From: Gammaproteobacteria bacterium | Lineage (GTDB): Bacteria; Pseudomonadota; Gammaproteobacteria; RBG-16-57-12 | Assembly (NCBI GenBank): GCA_021647245.1 | Contig: JAKIVC010000013.1 | Span: 1-62,811, forward strand | Reading direction: 5' to 3' | Length of the DNA stretch: 62,811 nucleotides | Part shown: piece by piece, positions 37,738-45,985 of the stretch | How the letters are laid out: every line of letters begins with the position of its first letter | Position numbering within the stretch: position 1 is the stretch's first letter | Made by a program: the position numbers and the translations under genes | The notes under the pieces: model-generated | What the model was told of the DNA's origin: nothing | Databases searched by the model: none | The model's input: the letters and a program-made list of their open reading frames with translations, nothing else

Positions 37738-37766
37738 GTCGAAAAACCTTACAAATAAAAATGTAA
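37738..37766. promoter_or_regulatory. candidate enhancer upstream of the PEP-CTERM-like gene
   Basis: TTACA (37749-37753) and TGTAA (37762-37766) form an inverted repeat. The left half extends to GTCGAAAAACCTTACA, which on the other strand reads TGTAA-N7-CGAC. The centre lies about 57 bp upstream of the -24 element, where an NtrC-type activator could bind. Function inferred. Confidence 0.45.
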
Positions 37767-37814
37767 AAACAAACCATCCCGCACAACTCACTGTTAAATA
37801 AATTAAATAACAAA

Positions 37815-37830
37815 TGGCACGCCCATTGCA
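37815..37830 (+). promoter_or_regulatory. sigma-54 promoter of the PEP-CTERM-like gene
   Basis: TGGCAC-GCCCA-TTGCA is an exact match to the -24/-12 consensus with GG and GC ten bases apart. It lies 67 bp upstream of the ATG at 37897. Confidence 0.9.
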
Positions 37831-37896
37831 ATGTCTCTTTTTAATTGCGGTAATCGCAGCTCGATGTATCACTTAATAATTAATAGGATATAAATT

Positions 37897-38727
37897 ATGA
37901 TAGGGCACCAATCAAAATTTCTTAACCCGCTAGTCGCGTCTGCTTTCAGTGTTGCGCTGCTGGCTATCAGCTCAGCAAGCGCTGCAACCATTACCAACTT
38001 TAGTGATTGGCAAATTAATAGCTCAAATCTCTCCAGCGGCAATAGCGCCGTTAACTATATTACGGAAGATCAACACGCCGATTTCCTAGATCCAGGCTAT
38101 GGCGGGCAAGACTATGATGCAGAAGCAATTTACACCACATGGGACAGCAATTACCTCTATATCGGTGTCATGACAGGCCGCGAGCAAAACCCAGGTGATG
38201 GCTGGGCGCCAGGTGATATCGCAATCGACATTGGCTCTAACGGCAGCTATGAATTTGGCATGGTCACCTCCAGTGCCACGGGCGACAATCCCGCCACTGC
38301 AGGCATAGGCTTAGCGGCTGATTTATACGCTGTCAGCAGCTGGAATAATGGCATTTGGGATAGTGCTGGTAACTATGTAGGGGCCAACAGCCCACTGGTT
38401 GACACCAGCCACCCCACCAGTGTCGCTTCAGGTAGCCTTATCGGTACTGCCACCAGCTTCTCCTACGACTCAATAGGTAGCGGATACGGTAATTGGGCAA
38501 ATGATGAACACTACTTCATCTCTGCGGTTATCGATCTTAACCTACTGGGTGGCGCTAATCTTATGGATGATGGCTTCTCTATTCACTGGACTGCGAACTG
38601 CAACAACGACTGGTTGCAACTGGACATTCCAGCAAGCGCTGTTCCAGTTCCCGCTCCGTTAATGTTGCTCATGGCGGGTCTGTTGGGACTGATCGCCAGT
38701 GGTCGAGCCAGAAAAAACACCGCCTGA
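37897..38727 (+). CDS. PEP-CTERM-like exported protein
   Basis: A 276-residue secreted protein with a signal peptide (about 1-30, ending SSASAA). The body is Gly/Ser/Asn/Asp-rich with segments such as SNYLYIGVMTGREQ and GDIAIDIGSNGSYEFG, suggesting a beta-sandwich domain. The C-terminal sorting signal VPVPAPLMLLMAGLLGLIA followed by SGRARK (249-276) is a variant of the VPEP-transmembrane-Arg tail that exosortase A recognises. The normal Glu of VPEP is replaced by Val. No exosortase gene is in the window. The sigma-54 promoter upstream fits the control known for PEP-CTERM genes. A hairpin follows the gene. Confidence 0.85.
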   Translation: MIGHQSKFLNPLVASAFSVALLAISSASAATITNFSDWQINSSNLSSGNSAVNYITEDQHADFLDPGYGGQDYDAEAIYTTWDSNYLYIGVMTGREQNPGDGWAPGDIAIDIGSNGSYEFGMVTSSATGDNPATAGIGLAADLYAVSSWNNGIWDSAGNYVGANSPLVDTSHPTSVASGSLIGTATSFSYDSIGSGYGNWANDEHYFISAVIDLNLLGGANLMDDGFSIHWTANCNNDWLQLDIPASAVPVPAPLMLLMAGLLGLIASGRARKNTA

Positions 38728-38744
38728 AAATAATATAGATGAAA

Positions 38745-38769
38745 GCCGGGCTGAGAGGCTCAGCCCGGC
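38745..38769. terminator. strong hairpin between convergent genes
   Basis: GCCGGGCTGAG/CTCAGCCCGGC encloses a three-base loop. It lies between the PEP-CTERM-like gene and the convergent FKBP gene. There is no T-run on the rightward side, so it may be a bidirectional barrier or mRNA stabiliser rather than a classical terminator. Confidence 0.7.
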
Positions 38770-38783
38770 CACCACCCCGTGCG

Positions 38784-39458
38784 CTACTGAGCTAGCACTT
38801 CAAAAAGCTCAATATCAAAAACCAATACCGCGTTAGGTGGGATTTGCTCATCAAAGCCCTCCTCTCCATAGGCAAGGTGCGCCGGAATAGTCACCTGCCA
38901 CTTACTACCCGCAGACATCAAGGGCAACACCTCTTGCCAGCCCGGCATGTTTTGTTCAACCTGCATCACCAGCGGATTACCACGCGAGTAGCTGTTGTCA
39001 AACACAGTGCCATCAATAAGCCGCCCTTCATAGTGCACGCTGATACGATCTTTAGCATGCGGCCTCGGCCCCGAGCCAGGCGTAATAATACGGTACTGCA
39101 GGCCACTCTCTGTTATCTCAACACCACGTTTCGTAGCGTTGGCCTTCATATAAGCTTGCCCCTGTAATAGGTTTCTCCGACGCTCCTCTTCTATCAAACG
39201 CTCTTTTCTTTCCCTAAACTCAGCCACCGTTTGCTGCTGTATTGAGAAGCCCAGCTGCGGTTCATTGCTGTCGAGAAAATCAGCAATCCCCTTAAACAGT
39301 GCCTCACGATCAACCGGTATTTTTTCCATAAGCAGTTGCTGCCCAATCTGCTGCCCCACCGTGTAGCTGATTTTTTTATCTTGAGTATCCAGCGCTATCT
39401 CCGCCTGTAGTGGCAACGCAAGCAGTAGCGATATCGCTATAAAAACCCTACTTTTCAT
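38784..39458 (-). CDS. FKBP-type peptidyl-prolyl isomerase, periplasmic
   Basis: A 224-residue protein of the FkpA/Mip type. The signal peptide MKSRVFIAISLLLALPLQA is followed by the helical dimerisation domain (about 25-115, with KISYTVGQQIGQQLL and a charged helix RERKERLIEEERRR). The FKBP domain (about 120-222) has VHYEGRLIDGTVFDNSY, VMQVEQNMPGWQEVLPLM and PAHLAYGEEGF. It helps fold outer-membrane and secreted proteins in the periplasm. It precedes a single leftward run with hemW, rdgB and rph upstream, though 89 bp separate it from hemW. Confidence 0.92.
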   Translation of the reverse strand: MKSRVFIAISLLLALPLQAEIALDTQDKKISYTVGQQIGQQLLMEKIPVDREALFKGIADFLDSNEPQLGFSIQQQTVAEFRERKERLIEEERRRNLLQGQAYMKANATKRGVEITESGLQYRIITPGSGPRPHAKDRISVHYEGRLIDGTVFDNSYSRGNPLVMQVEQNMPGWQEVLPLMSAGSKWQVTIPAHLAYGEEGFDEQIPPNAVLVFDIELFEVLAQ

Positions 39459-39547
39459 CAGTGATTACTCCAAAATATTTTCGATGACGTACCGCAGAGA
39501 GACCCTTAAGTACCTCAATTGTTCCGCACTCCTCTCTCTGCCGCTCC

Positions 39548-40705
39548 CTATTCGAGAAACTCTCCAACAACACTATCCAGATATCGCCAGCCGTGCTCAG
39601 TGGTTTTAATTGTATTTAGACCCCATTCAATCAACCCTTTTTGCTCCAGTCGCTTGAGCGCCCCTTCAACCTGTGTGATGGGCAAGCCGGTGTGCTGTGC
39701 AAACAGCTCTGTATTAAAACCAGCCTTAAGACGCAGAGCGTTCATCATAAACTCTAAGCCTGCATCAGCCCGGCCAAGCACCTGCTCACCACCCAGTACC
39801 GCAGGAGAGCTGGCAACCCCCAGGTACATTGCGGGTTGCTTTATCTTCCAACTTCGAGTGATGCTTTGCTGGTTTGCATCAGATATTTTAGCGTGGGCAC
39901 CTGCACCAATACCCAGGTAATCGCCAAACTGCCAGTAGTTACTATTATGGCGGCACTGCATACCGTTTTGTGCATAAGCCGACACCTCATATTGACCAAA
40001 GCCCCCTTGCGCTAGGGCCTGCTGGCCTTGCTGCTGCATCGCCCAGACGGCATCATCTACCGGCAGCACTGGAGGTTGGTGATGAAATAGCGTATTTGGC
40101 TCTAGGGTCAGTTGGTAATATGAGAGGTGTGCGGGCTGCAGGTCAATCGCAGTTGCGATATCTTGCGCTGCTATTTTGATATTTTGCCCCGGCAAGCCAA
40201 ACATCAGATCGAAATTAAAGCACTCAAAGCCTGCATCATGGGCCTGCTCAGCCGCCGCTATCGCCTCTCTGCGGCCATGAATGCGCCCCAGGCGACGCAA
40301 CATATCATCATTGAAGCTTTGAATGCCAATGGAGAGCCGGTTGATGCCCACGCTGCGAAACTCGGAAAATTTACCCGCTTCAACGGTACCAGGGTTCGCC
40401 TCCAGGGTGATCTCACAATCAGCCAACAGATTAACCCGTGCACGTACTCCCGATAGCAGCAGATCCAACGACTCGGGTGAGAAGAGACTGGGCGTACCGC
40501 CACCAATAAAGATTGAGACCACTTTACGCCCCCAAATTCGTGGCAGCTCTTGTTCCAGATCGCTCAGCAGCGCCTCTATATAGTCGCCTTGTAATAGGCC
40601 CGCGCCCATTTCGTGTGAGTTAAAATCACAATAGGGGCACTTTTTGACACACCAAGGAATATGTATATAGAGGGAGAGCGGGGGCAGGGTGGTAAAATTA
40701 AACAT
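39548..40705 (-). CDS. hemW: haem chaperone HemW (radical SAM)
   Basis: HemW is a radical-SAM-family protein that binds and delivers haem to membrane proteins and was formerly annotated as coproporphyrinogen oxidase. Of its 385 residues, the first are followed by HIPWCVKKCPYCDFNSHE, whose CxxxCxxC binds the 4Fe-4S cluster, then FIGGGTPS and TLEANPGT. The C-terminal HemN domain has the helical segment TELFAQHTGLPI. The Cys pattern with Phe after the third Cys-Asp is that of HemW rather than HemN. It lies about 100 bp downstream of rdgB. Confidence 0.92.
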   Translation of the reverse strand: MFNFTTLPPLSLYIHIPWCVKKCPYCDFNSHEMGAGLLQGDYIEALLSDLEQELPRIWGRKVVSIFIGGGTPSLFSPESLDLLLSGVRARVNLLADCEITLEANPGTVEAGKFSEFRSVGINRLSIGIQSFNDDMLRRLGRIHGRREAIAAAEQAHDAGFECFNFDLMFGLPGQNIKIAAQDIATAIDLQPAHLSYYQLTLEPNTLFHHQPPVLPVDDAVWAMQQQGQQALAQGGFGQYEVSAYAQNGMQCRHNSNYWQFGDYLGIGAGAHAKISDANQQSITRSWKIKQPAMYLGVASSPAVLGGEQVLGRADAGLEFMMNALRLKAGFNTELFAQHTGLPITQVEGALKRLEQKGLIEWGLNTIKTTEHGWRYLDSVVGEFLE

Positions 40706-40803
40706 TCTGTATTCTGATACCCAATAATAAAGTGATTAGCTCGGCCGCATAGCCTGAGATAAATAAGAGTAATTTCCAGCAACCTAAAACAATCCTGGCG
40801 CGC

Positions 40804-41409
40804 TCAGCGCTTCTCTTGCAACTCTAGCACATCAACCAATTGGCGTAGCGCCTGGCCACGATGACTGAGCCGGCTTTTCTGTTCCGCAGATAACTGAGCC
40901 GCACTACGCCCCGACGCCTTTATGTAAAAAAGAGGATCATAGCCAAAGCCGTTTTCACCTTGTGGGGTGTGAAGAATCGAACCCTCCCAGCTACCTTGGC
41001 AGATCAGAGGCACAGGATCATGCTCATGGCGCAAGTAGACCAGAACACACTGAAACCGTGCGCTGCGCTGTGCATCTGCAACACCCTCAAGCTCAGCCAG
41101 TAACTTCATATTGTTATCCACATCGCCCGCATCTGGGCCAGCAAAGCGTGCCGAGTAGATGCCCGGCGCCCCTTTTAGTGCATCAACCTCCAATCCAGAG
41201 TCATCTGCAATAGCAGGCAAACCGGTGCATTTAGCGGCATTGCGTGCCTTAAGTAAGGCATTTTCCACAAAGGTGAGGCCATTCTCCACTATTTCGGACA
41301 CTGCAAGCTCAGTTTGGGCGATCACATTAATACCGACACTCTCCAACATTCCGTTCAGTTCGAAAACCTTCCCCTGATTACCTGTTGCCAACACAATACG
41401 CTGCCGCAT
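40804..41409 (-). CDS. rdgB: XTP/dITP diphosphatase
   Basis: A house-cleaning nucleotidase that removes inosine and xanthosine triphosphates before they enter DNA. The 201-residue protein shows [16 protein letters not shown], the acidic metal site, [23 protein letters not shown] and [12 protein letters not shown], all conserved in the Ham1/RdgB family. It starts 2 bp downstream of rph, a common pairing. Confidence 0.96.
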   Translation of the reverse strand: MRQRIVLATGNQGKVFELNGMLESVGINVIAQTELAVSEIVENGLTFVENALLKARNAAKCTGLPAIADDSGLEVDALKGAPGIYSARFAGPDAGDVDNNMKLLAELEGVADAQRSARFQCVLVYLRHEHDPVPLICQGSWEGSILHTPQGENGFGYDPLFYIKASGRSAAQLSAEQKSRLSHRGQALRQLVDVLELQEKR

Positions 41410-41411
41410 AA

Positions 41412-42128
41412 TCAGCTACCCAGCGCATCGACTTGCTTGACAATTAAGTGCTCAATTCCACTCGTCGCCAGTGTCAACATCGCATCAAGTTCATCCTTAC
41501 GAAAAGCGTGCCCCTCTGCCGTACCCTGCACCTCAATAAAAGCGCCCGCTTCATTCATTACCACATTCATATCGGTTTCTGCATTGGAGTCTTCGTCGTA
41601 ATCCAAATCCAGCACCGGCACGCCCTCGAAAATACCAACCGAAACCGAAGCCACATGTCCATGAATAGGCGACTTTTTCAGCTTACCGTTTTTTATCAGG
41701 TAATCAATCGCATCAACCATCGCAACATAAGCACCCGTAATGGACGCTGTACGGGTGCCGCCATCCGCCTGAATCACATCGCAATCCACCGTAATAATAC
41801 GCTCGCCCAGCGCCTCTAAATCGACCACAGCACGCAGTGAACGGGCAATTAAACGCTGAATCTCCATGGTGCGACCGCCCTGGCCACCACGCGCAGCCTC
41901 GCGCTGCATGCGGGAGCCGGTAGAGCGAGGCAACATTCCATATTCCGCTGTCACCCAACCCTTGCCCTTACCTTTCAACCAGCGCGGCACACGATCTTCA
42001 ATAGAAGCCGTACAGATCACTTTAGTATCGCCAAACTCTACCAGCACCGAACCTTCAGCATGTTTGGTATAGTGACGGGTCAGACAAACTTCGCGCATCT
42101 GGTCGGGATTACGGCCACTGGGACGCAT
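41412..42128 (-). CDS. rph: ribonuclease PH
   Basis: A phosphate-dependent 3'-5' exonuclease that trims tRNA precursors and degrades structured RNA. The 238-residue protein begins [14 protein letters not shown] and has [33 protein letters not shown] and [20 protein letters not shown], the active-site features. The ATG at 42128 has TGAGG upstream and fits the family length; the frame also opens four codons earlier. It is divergent from rpmB. Confidence 0.96.
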   Translation of the reverse strand: MRPSGRNPDQMREVCLTRHYTKHAEGSVLVEFGDTKVICTASIEDRVPRWLKGKGKGWVTAEYGMLPRSTGSRMQREAARGGQGGRTMEIQRLIARSLRAVVDLEALGERIITVDCDVIQADGGTRTASITGAYVAMVDAIDYLIKNGKLKKSPIHGHVASVSVGIFEGVPVLDLDYDEDSNAETDMNVVMNEAGAFIEVQGTAEGHAFRKDELDAMLTLATSGIEHLIVKQVDALGS

Positions 42129-42314
42129 GGAAAACCTCACTTTTAATTAATTTAGGGCGGCTCTGATTTAAGTCTGGATCAATTTAGGCCATTTCAGCCA
42201 GTATAAAAATTCATGACTTATTCAGAGCTTCTTTAGGGTATCGTTTAATCGATGGCGGGAATTATAGCGGCATCTTGCTAGAGGCAGGAGAAATAATTTA
42301 TCTTGCACCCGAAC

Positions 42315-42343
42315 TGTACATTGCAACAACGCTATGGTATAAA
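42315..42343 (+). promoter_or_regulatory. promoter of rpmB-rpmG
   Basis: The extended -10 element TGG-TATAAA (42335-42343) is preceded at 17 bp by TGTACA (42315-42320), a fair -35. A G/C-rich discriminator (ttcgcgcc) follows, as in ribosomal promoters. It lies about 68 bp before the rpmB ATG. Confidence 0.6.
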
Positions 42344-42410
42344 TTCGCGCCTCGACCCGCAGTCTGGGCGAACAGATATTCAGATTATAAGATTTTTCGG
42401 AGGCTCAACA

Positions 42411-42647
42411 ATGTCACGTGTATGCCAGGTAACAGGCAAGCGCCCTATGGCGGGGAACAATGTTTCTCACGCCCACAACAAAACCCGCCGTCGTTTTCTG
42501 CCAAACCTGCAAACGCATCGCTTTTGGGTTAGCAGTGAGAACCGCTGGGTTCGTCTACGCACCTCAACCAAAGGCATGCGTATTATCGACAAGAATGGTA
42601 TTGACTCAGTACTAAAAGATATCCGTTCACGCGGCATTAAAGTATAA
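42411..42647 (+). CDS. rpmB: 50S ribosomal protein L28
   Basis: A 78-residue protein starting [24 protein letters not shown], the L28 hallmark, ending [11 protein letters not shown]. The frame is open further upstream, but the ATG at 42411 has a GGAGG ribosome site and gives the family N-terminus. It is followed 11 bp later by rpmG. Confidence 0.98.
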   Translation: MSRVCQVTGKRPMAGNNVSHAHNKTRRRFLPNLQTHRFWVSSENRWVRLRTSTKGMRIIDKNGIDSVLKDIRSRGIKV

Positions 42648-42658
42648 GGAGCTAAACC

Positions 42659-42826
42659 ATGGCTAAGTCTGTACGTGAAAAAATACGCTTGGTTTCAAGT
42701 GCCGGTACCGGTCACTTCTACACCACGACCAAAAACAAGCGCAACAATCCTGAAAAAATGGAATGTAACAAATACGACCCTACCATTCGTCGTCATGTCA
42801 CCTACAAAGAAGCGAAGATTAAGTAA
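42659..42826 (+). CDS. rpmG: 50S ribosomal protein L33
   Basis: Reading from ATG 42659 gives 55 residues, [23 protein letters not shown]...[18 protein letters not shown]. It is a typical L33 with only one Cys, i.e. the zinc-independent (C-minus) form. A GGAG ribosome site overlaps the region after the rpmB stop. It ends just before a terminator. Confidence 0.97.
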   Translation: MAKSVREKIRLVSSAGTGHFYTTTKNKRNNPEKMECNKYDPTIRRHVTYKEAKIK

Positions 42827-42833
42827 TTAATCA

Positions 42834-42864
42834 CAAAAGCCCAGTTAGATACTGGGCTTTTGAT
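42834..42864 (+). terminator. terminator of rpmB-rpmG
   Basis: AAAAGCCCAG/CTGGGCTTTT encloses a short loop (ttagata) 8 bp after the rpmG stop and ends in T residues. The A-run on the other side makes it possibly bidirectional. Confidence 0.92.
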
Positions 42865-42985
42865 TATTCAGCCTCTCCGCACTTGATTTATTCTGCGCCA
42901 GCATTCAAGATAACAACTTTTTAACGCCTCCCTAAAGAGAGTAACATCAACTGTAGGGCTTTCTTTATACCATATAGGTACCATT

Positions 42986-43546
42986 ATGAAACTGCGCGCA
43001 CTCACTGCTGCAATTTTTTTTGTTGTCACAGGGCATGCCCAGGCTGCCACCGTCGATGTTGCACTCAGCGATGAAAGTGCACGCTTTGCACTCAGCTCTT
43101 TTGTGGGTGGCTTTTCAGAGGGGCGCACCCTCATGAATACCAGTATATTTTACAATACCGAAAATGACAGTGTGGTGAGTGCCGGCCTGCACATGATCGA
43201 TGTAGTGGGCAGCAAAACACCCGGCCTACAGATTGGCGTGGGCTTTCAGGCCTACTACTCTCACCTAACCAATCATGATGGCCTTGCGCTCGCCTTGGGC
43301 GGCATTATCAGCTACCGCGCACCGCAACTGAAACGAGTCAACTTTGTTATTCACGGCCACCACGCACCCAGCATAACCAGCTATATGGACAGTGATCGAC
43401 TAAGCGAATATGGGTTCGCCATCGAGTACTCGCTACTACCCCAGGCTGATGTCTACATTGGTTACCGAAAATTTGACATCGAAGATCAAAACCTCTCGTT
43501 TGAACTGGATGACAGTGGCCACATCGGGCTGCGCATAACTTTTTAA
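42986..43546 (+). CDS. YfaZ-like outer-membrane beta-barrel protein
   Basis: A 186-residue protein with signal peptide MKLRALTAAIFFVVTGHAQA. Alternating hydrophobic strands follow (SIFYNTENDSVVSAGLHM, LALALGGIISYRAP, ADVYIGYRKFDI) and it ends in Phe (HIGLRITF), as outer-membrane barrels do. The pattern matches YfaZ-family proteins. It stands first in the ten-gene rightward run ending at 52373, so it may be the outer-membrane component of that machine. The gene after it begins 21 bp later. Confidence 0.75.
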   Translation: MKLRALTAAIFFVVTGHAQAATVDVALSDESARFALSSFVGGFSEGRTLMNTSIFYNTENDSVVSAGLHMIDVVGSKTPGLQIGVGFQAYYSHLTNHDGLALALGGIISYRAPQLKRVNFVIHGHHAPSITSYMDSDRLSEYGFAIEYSLLPQADVYIGYRKFDIEDQNLSFELDDSGHIGLRITF

Positions 43547-43567
43547 CCCTAGCAAGGGATATTGAAC

Positions 43568-44116
43568 GTGAATTATAAACAACTCATTTTCGCCTTAATT
43601 CTGTCACTCTCTGTCAGCCTCTGCTGGGCCGAAGAGACGCTTGACACCCAGGAGCAATTTAAAAGCCTGGATAATCGAATTCAAAATCTCAAACGCTCCG
43701 CTGTAGAACTCGGCAAAGAGATTGCGATACTGGAGGAGGAGCTGCTCTTCCCAGCCAGCACCCAGTATGGCCTCTACCTCTCCATGGATACTGATGAGAG
43801 CTATAAATTAATTACCGTCATCGTTAAACTGGATGGCAATGTAGTTAACAACTACATGTATGATGTCAGTGAGTTGAATGCACTGACAAATGGCGCCGTC
43901 CACCAGCTACACAAAGGTAACTTAAAAACCGGCAAACACACCCTTAGCATCACCTACATGGGTAAAGTTGGCTCTCGCATGACGCGACTGACCAATACCC
44001 ATGAGTTCGAGAAGGGTGATAAACCAATCTTTATTGAGCTCAATATCAGCGGGAAACAGCTCGGCAAATCTGGCCAAGCAAAAGAGCCGACAATTAACGT
44101 GAAACAGTGGAGCTAG
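43568..44116 (+). CDS. exported coiled-coil protein of unknown function
   Basis: A 182-residue protein with signal peptide MNYKQLIFALILSLSVSLCWA, then a predicted coiled-coil (about 25-58, QEQFKSLDNRIQNLKRSAVELGK). A likely beta-rich domain follows, with YGLYLSMDTDE, KLITVIVKLDG and KTGKHTLSITYMGKVG. I do not recognise the family. The GTG start at 43568 is chosen for its AAGGG ribosome site nine bases upstream; a TTG at 43562 is possible. It is embedded in the motor-like operon and is probably a periplasmic part of it. Confidence 0.7.
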   Translation: MNYKQLIFALILSLSVSLCWAEETLDTQEQFKSLDNRIQNLKRSAVELGKEIAILEEELLFPASTQYGLYLSMDTDESYKLITVIVKLDGNVVNNYMYDVSELNALTNGAVHQLHKGNLKTGKHTLSITYMGKVGSRMTRLTNTHEFEKGDKPIFIELNISGKQLGKSGQAKEPTINVKQWS

Positions 44117-44131
44117 TCGGCTGTTTTTATT

Positions 44132-45982
44132 ATGACTACTGTTAACCGATTTATCAGCCTGACTTTCATTGGCCTCTGTTACTGCAGCACTTTAAGTGCT
44201 GGTACCGAGGTGAAATGGAAAAACGTCGAAGACCCTATTCTGGGAGATGCGCTCTTTCACCTATACCAGGACCAAAACTTCAGCGGCATTATCCAGCTCT
44301 CTGCCGACCAGCAACTGGGTCGGGTCAAACTACAAAAAAAAGAAGCCGAGCTGGTACTTACCATGCTCAACCTCTCATATGGGCTACACCGTGAAGCAGC
44401 CAGCGACATGGTTACGCTACAGAAGCGAGGCGGTGTAAACAAAGATATTAGCAACCACATCTGGTTCTATATTGCAAAAATTCGCTACCAGCGTGGCTAT
44501 TTCGCCATGGCTGAGAGTGCCTTGTCACAAATTAGTGGCGCTCTTCCTTGGGAGCTTGAGCAAGATTTACAGCTATTCATGGCACTATTGCTAATGGATA
44601 GGGGCGAGTTTTCGCCCGCCAGCAAAGTACTTGGGCAGATAAAAGGCAATACGGGCGCGGTCCCTTTTGCGCGCTTCAATAGTGCAGTCAGCCTGGTGCA
44701 AAATGAAGAGATGGAAGAGGCACTGGCCGCACTGCAACAGGTCTCCGAAATGGAGTTCAGTACAGAGCAAGAGAAGTATCTGCATGACAGAGCGAATATC
44801 TATCTTGGTTATTATCAGCTGCTCGAAGAGGAGGATCCTGAAAAGGCGATTAGCTATTTTGAGAAAGTTCACCTCTTTGGAGTGGAGTCCAATGAAGCGC
44901 TTCTTGGACTGGGCTGGGCGCACTATGCCCTCGATCAATATGAGCCTGCATTGGTTGCCTGGTCAGAGCTGACCACCCGCAACACCTCAGATCCAAACGT
45001 ACAAGAAGCGATGATTGCAGTCCCTTTTACGCTGGCAAAAAATGAAAGCTTCGCACGCTCAGCTGATCTCTACAATCTCGCCCTACAGGCGTTCAACCGC
45101 GAGATTAAAAGCATTGAAAGCACCATCAAATCTGTCAAGAGAGGTGCTTTTTTCGACAAGCTTCTAACCGACATCAGTGAGGGCGAAAAAGGCTGGAACG
45201 GGGATGTCTACACGCTGCCAAAAAGCAGTGAAAGTTACTACTTCACCCAAATGTTGGCACGCCACGATTACCAAGAGGCGCTGAAAAACTACCGTGACCT
45301 CCGCTATCTGCAAAACAAACTTACCGAATGGCGGCGCGATCTGGCGACATTTGATGATACAAACCACTACTGGATAGATAACCTCTTGAATCGTGCCAAA
45401 GGGTTTAGCCAGCAGCAGTTTACAAAAACATCTCAGAAGCTCAAAGATACCCGTACACAGTTCATGGCACAACTGGCCGTAATTGAGGCCAACCGGGATG
45501 CTATGGCGCTCGCCAGCAGCAAGGAGCAGCGACAACTGGCCAAGGTAGTTGAACTAAAAGCCTCACTGGAACTGGGTGCCCGCAGCAACCCCAGTGCCCA
45601 ACAACAACGCCGCCAACTCAGCTTGCTGGAGCGGCAGATTCTCTGGGGCATTCACAGCAAATTCAGCTCACGTCTGCGCAAGGCAAAGCTGGATCTTGAC
45701 GAGGTTGTCAATACAATTACACAAGCGACACAACGACACCAGGCACTCACAACGCTGGCTCAGGATGCGGTTACTCACGCCCGCACATTTGATGGAAAAA
45801 TAAGCCGTGTCAACGGAAAAATAAACACCTTGCAGCCTAAAATAGCCGACGCCATAGGAGAGACCGAGGCACACTTGATCAATATTGCTGTCTTCGCCCT
45901 GGAAGAGCGCCGAACCCAGCTGGAAGCCTTTATTGCACAGGTATCATTCTCTGTTGGTGTCTCTTACGATGGGAAGCGCTAA
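44132..45982 (+). CDS. TPR and coiled-coil periplasmic protein
   Basis: A 616-residue protein with a signal peptide (about 1-23). The N-terminal two-thirds carries TPR-like helical repeats (for example YFAMAESALSQI, EEALAALQQVSEM, PEKAISYFEKVHLFG, ALLGLGWAHYALDQYEPALVAW). The C-terminal third (about 400-600) is a long coiled-coil rich in Gln, Arg, Leu and Ala. No catalytic motif is visible. Comparable TPR proteins belong to the Agl-Glt machinery (GltD/GltE). It starts 15 bp after its upstream neighbour and ends 3 bp before the next TPR gene. Confidence 0.75.
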   Translation: MTTVNRFISLTFIGLCYCSTLSAGTEVKWKNVEDPILGDALFHLYQDQNFSGIIQLSADQQLGRVKLQKKEAELVLTMLNLSYGLHREAASDMVTLQKRGGVNKDISNHIWFYIAKIRYQRGYFAMAESALSQISGALPWELEQDLQLFMALLLMDRGEFSPASKVLGQIKGNTGAVPFARFNSAVSLVQNEEMEEALAALQQVSEMEFSTEQEKYLHDRANIYLGYYQLLEEEDPEKAISYFEKVHLFGVESNEALLGLGWAHYALDQYEPALVAWSELTTRNTSDPNVQEAMIAVPFTLAKNESFARSADLYNLALQAFNREIKSIESTIKSVKRGAFFDKLLTDISEGEKGWNGDVYTLPKSSESYYFTQMLARHDYQEALKNYRDLRYLQNKLTEWRRDLATFDDTNHYWIDNLLNRAKGFSQQQFTKTSQKLKDTRTQFMAQLAVIEANRDAMALASSKEQRQLAKVVELKASLELGARSNPSAQQQRRQLSLLERQILWGIHSKFSSRLRKAKLDLDEVVNTITQATQRHQALTTLAQDAVTHARTFDGKISRVNGKINTLQPKIADAIGETEAHLINIAVFALEERRTQLEAFIAQVSFSVGVSYDGKR

Positions 45983-45985
45983 CCG

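Noticed and set aside
37636-37896. Molybdenum-cofactor riboswitch upstream of moaC
   Set aside because: The leader shows no convincing multi-stem fold; the region is explained by the divergent sigma-54 promoter and its upstream repeat.
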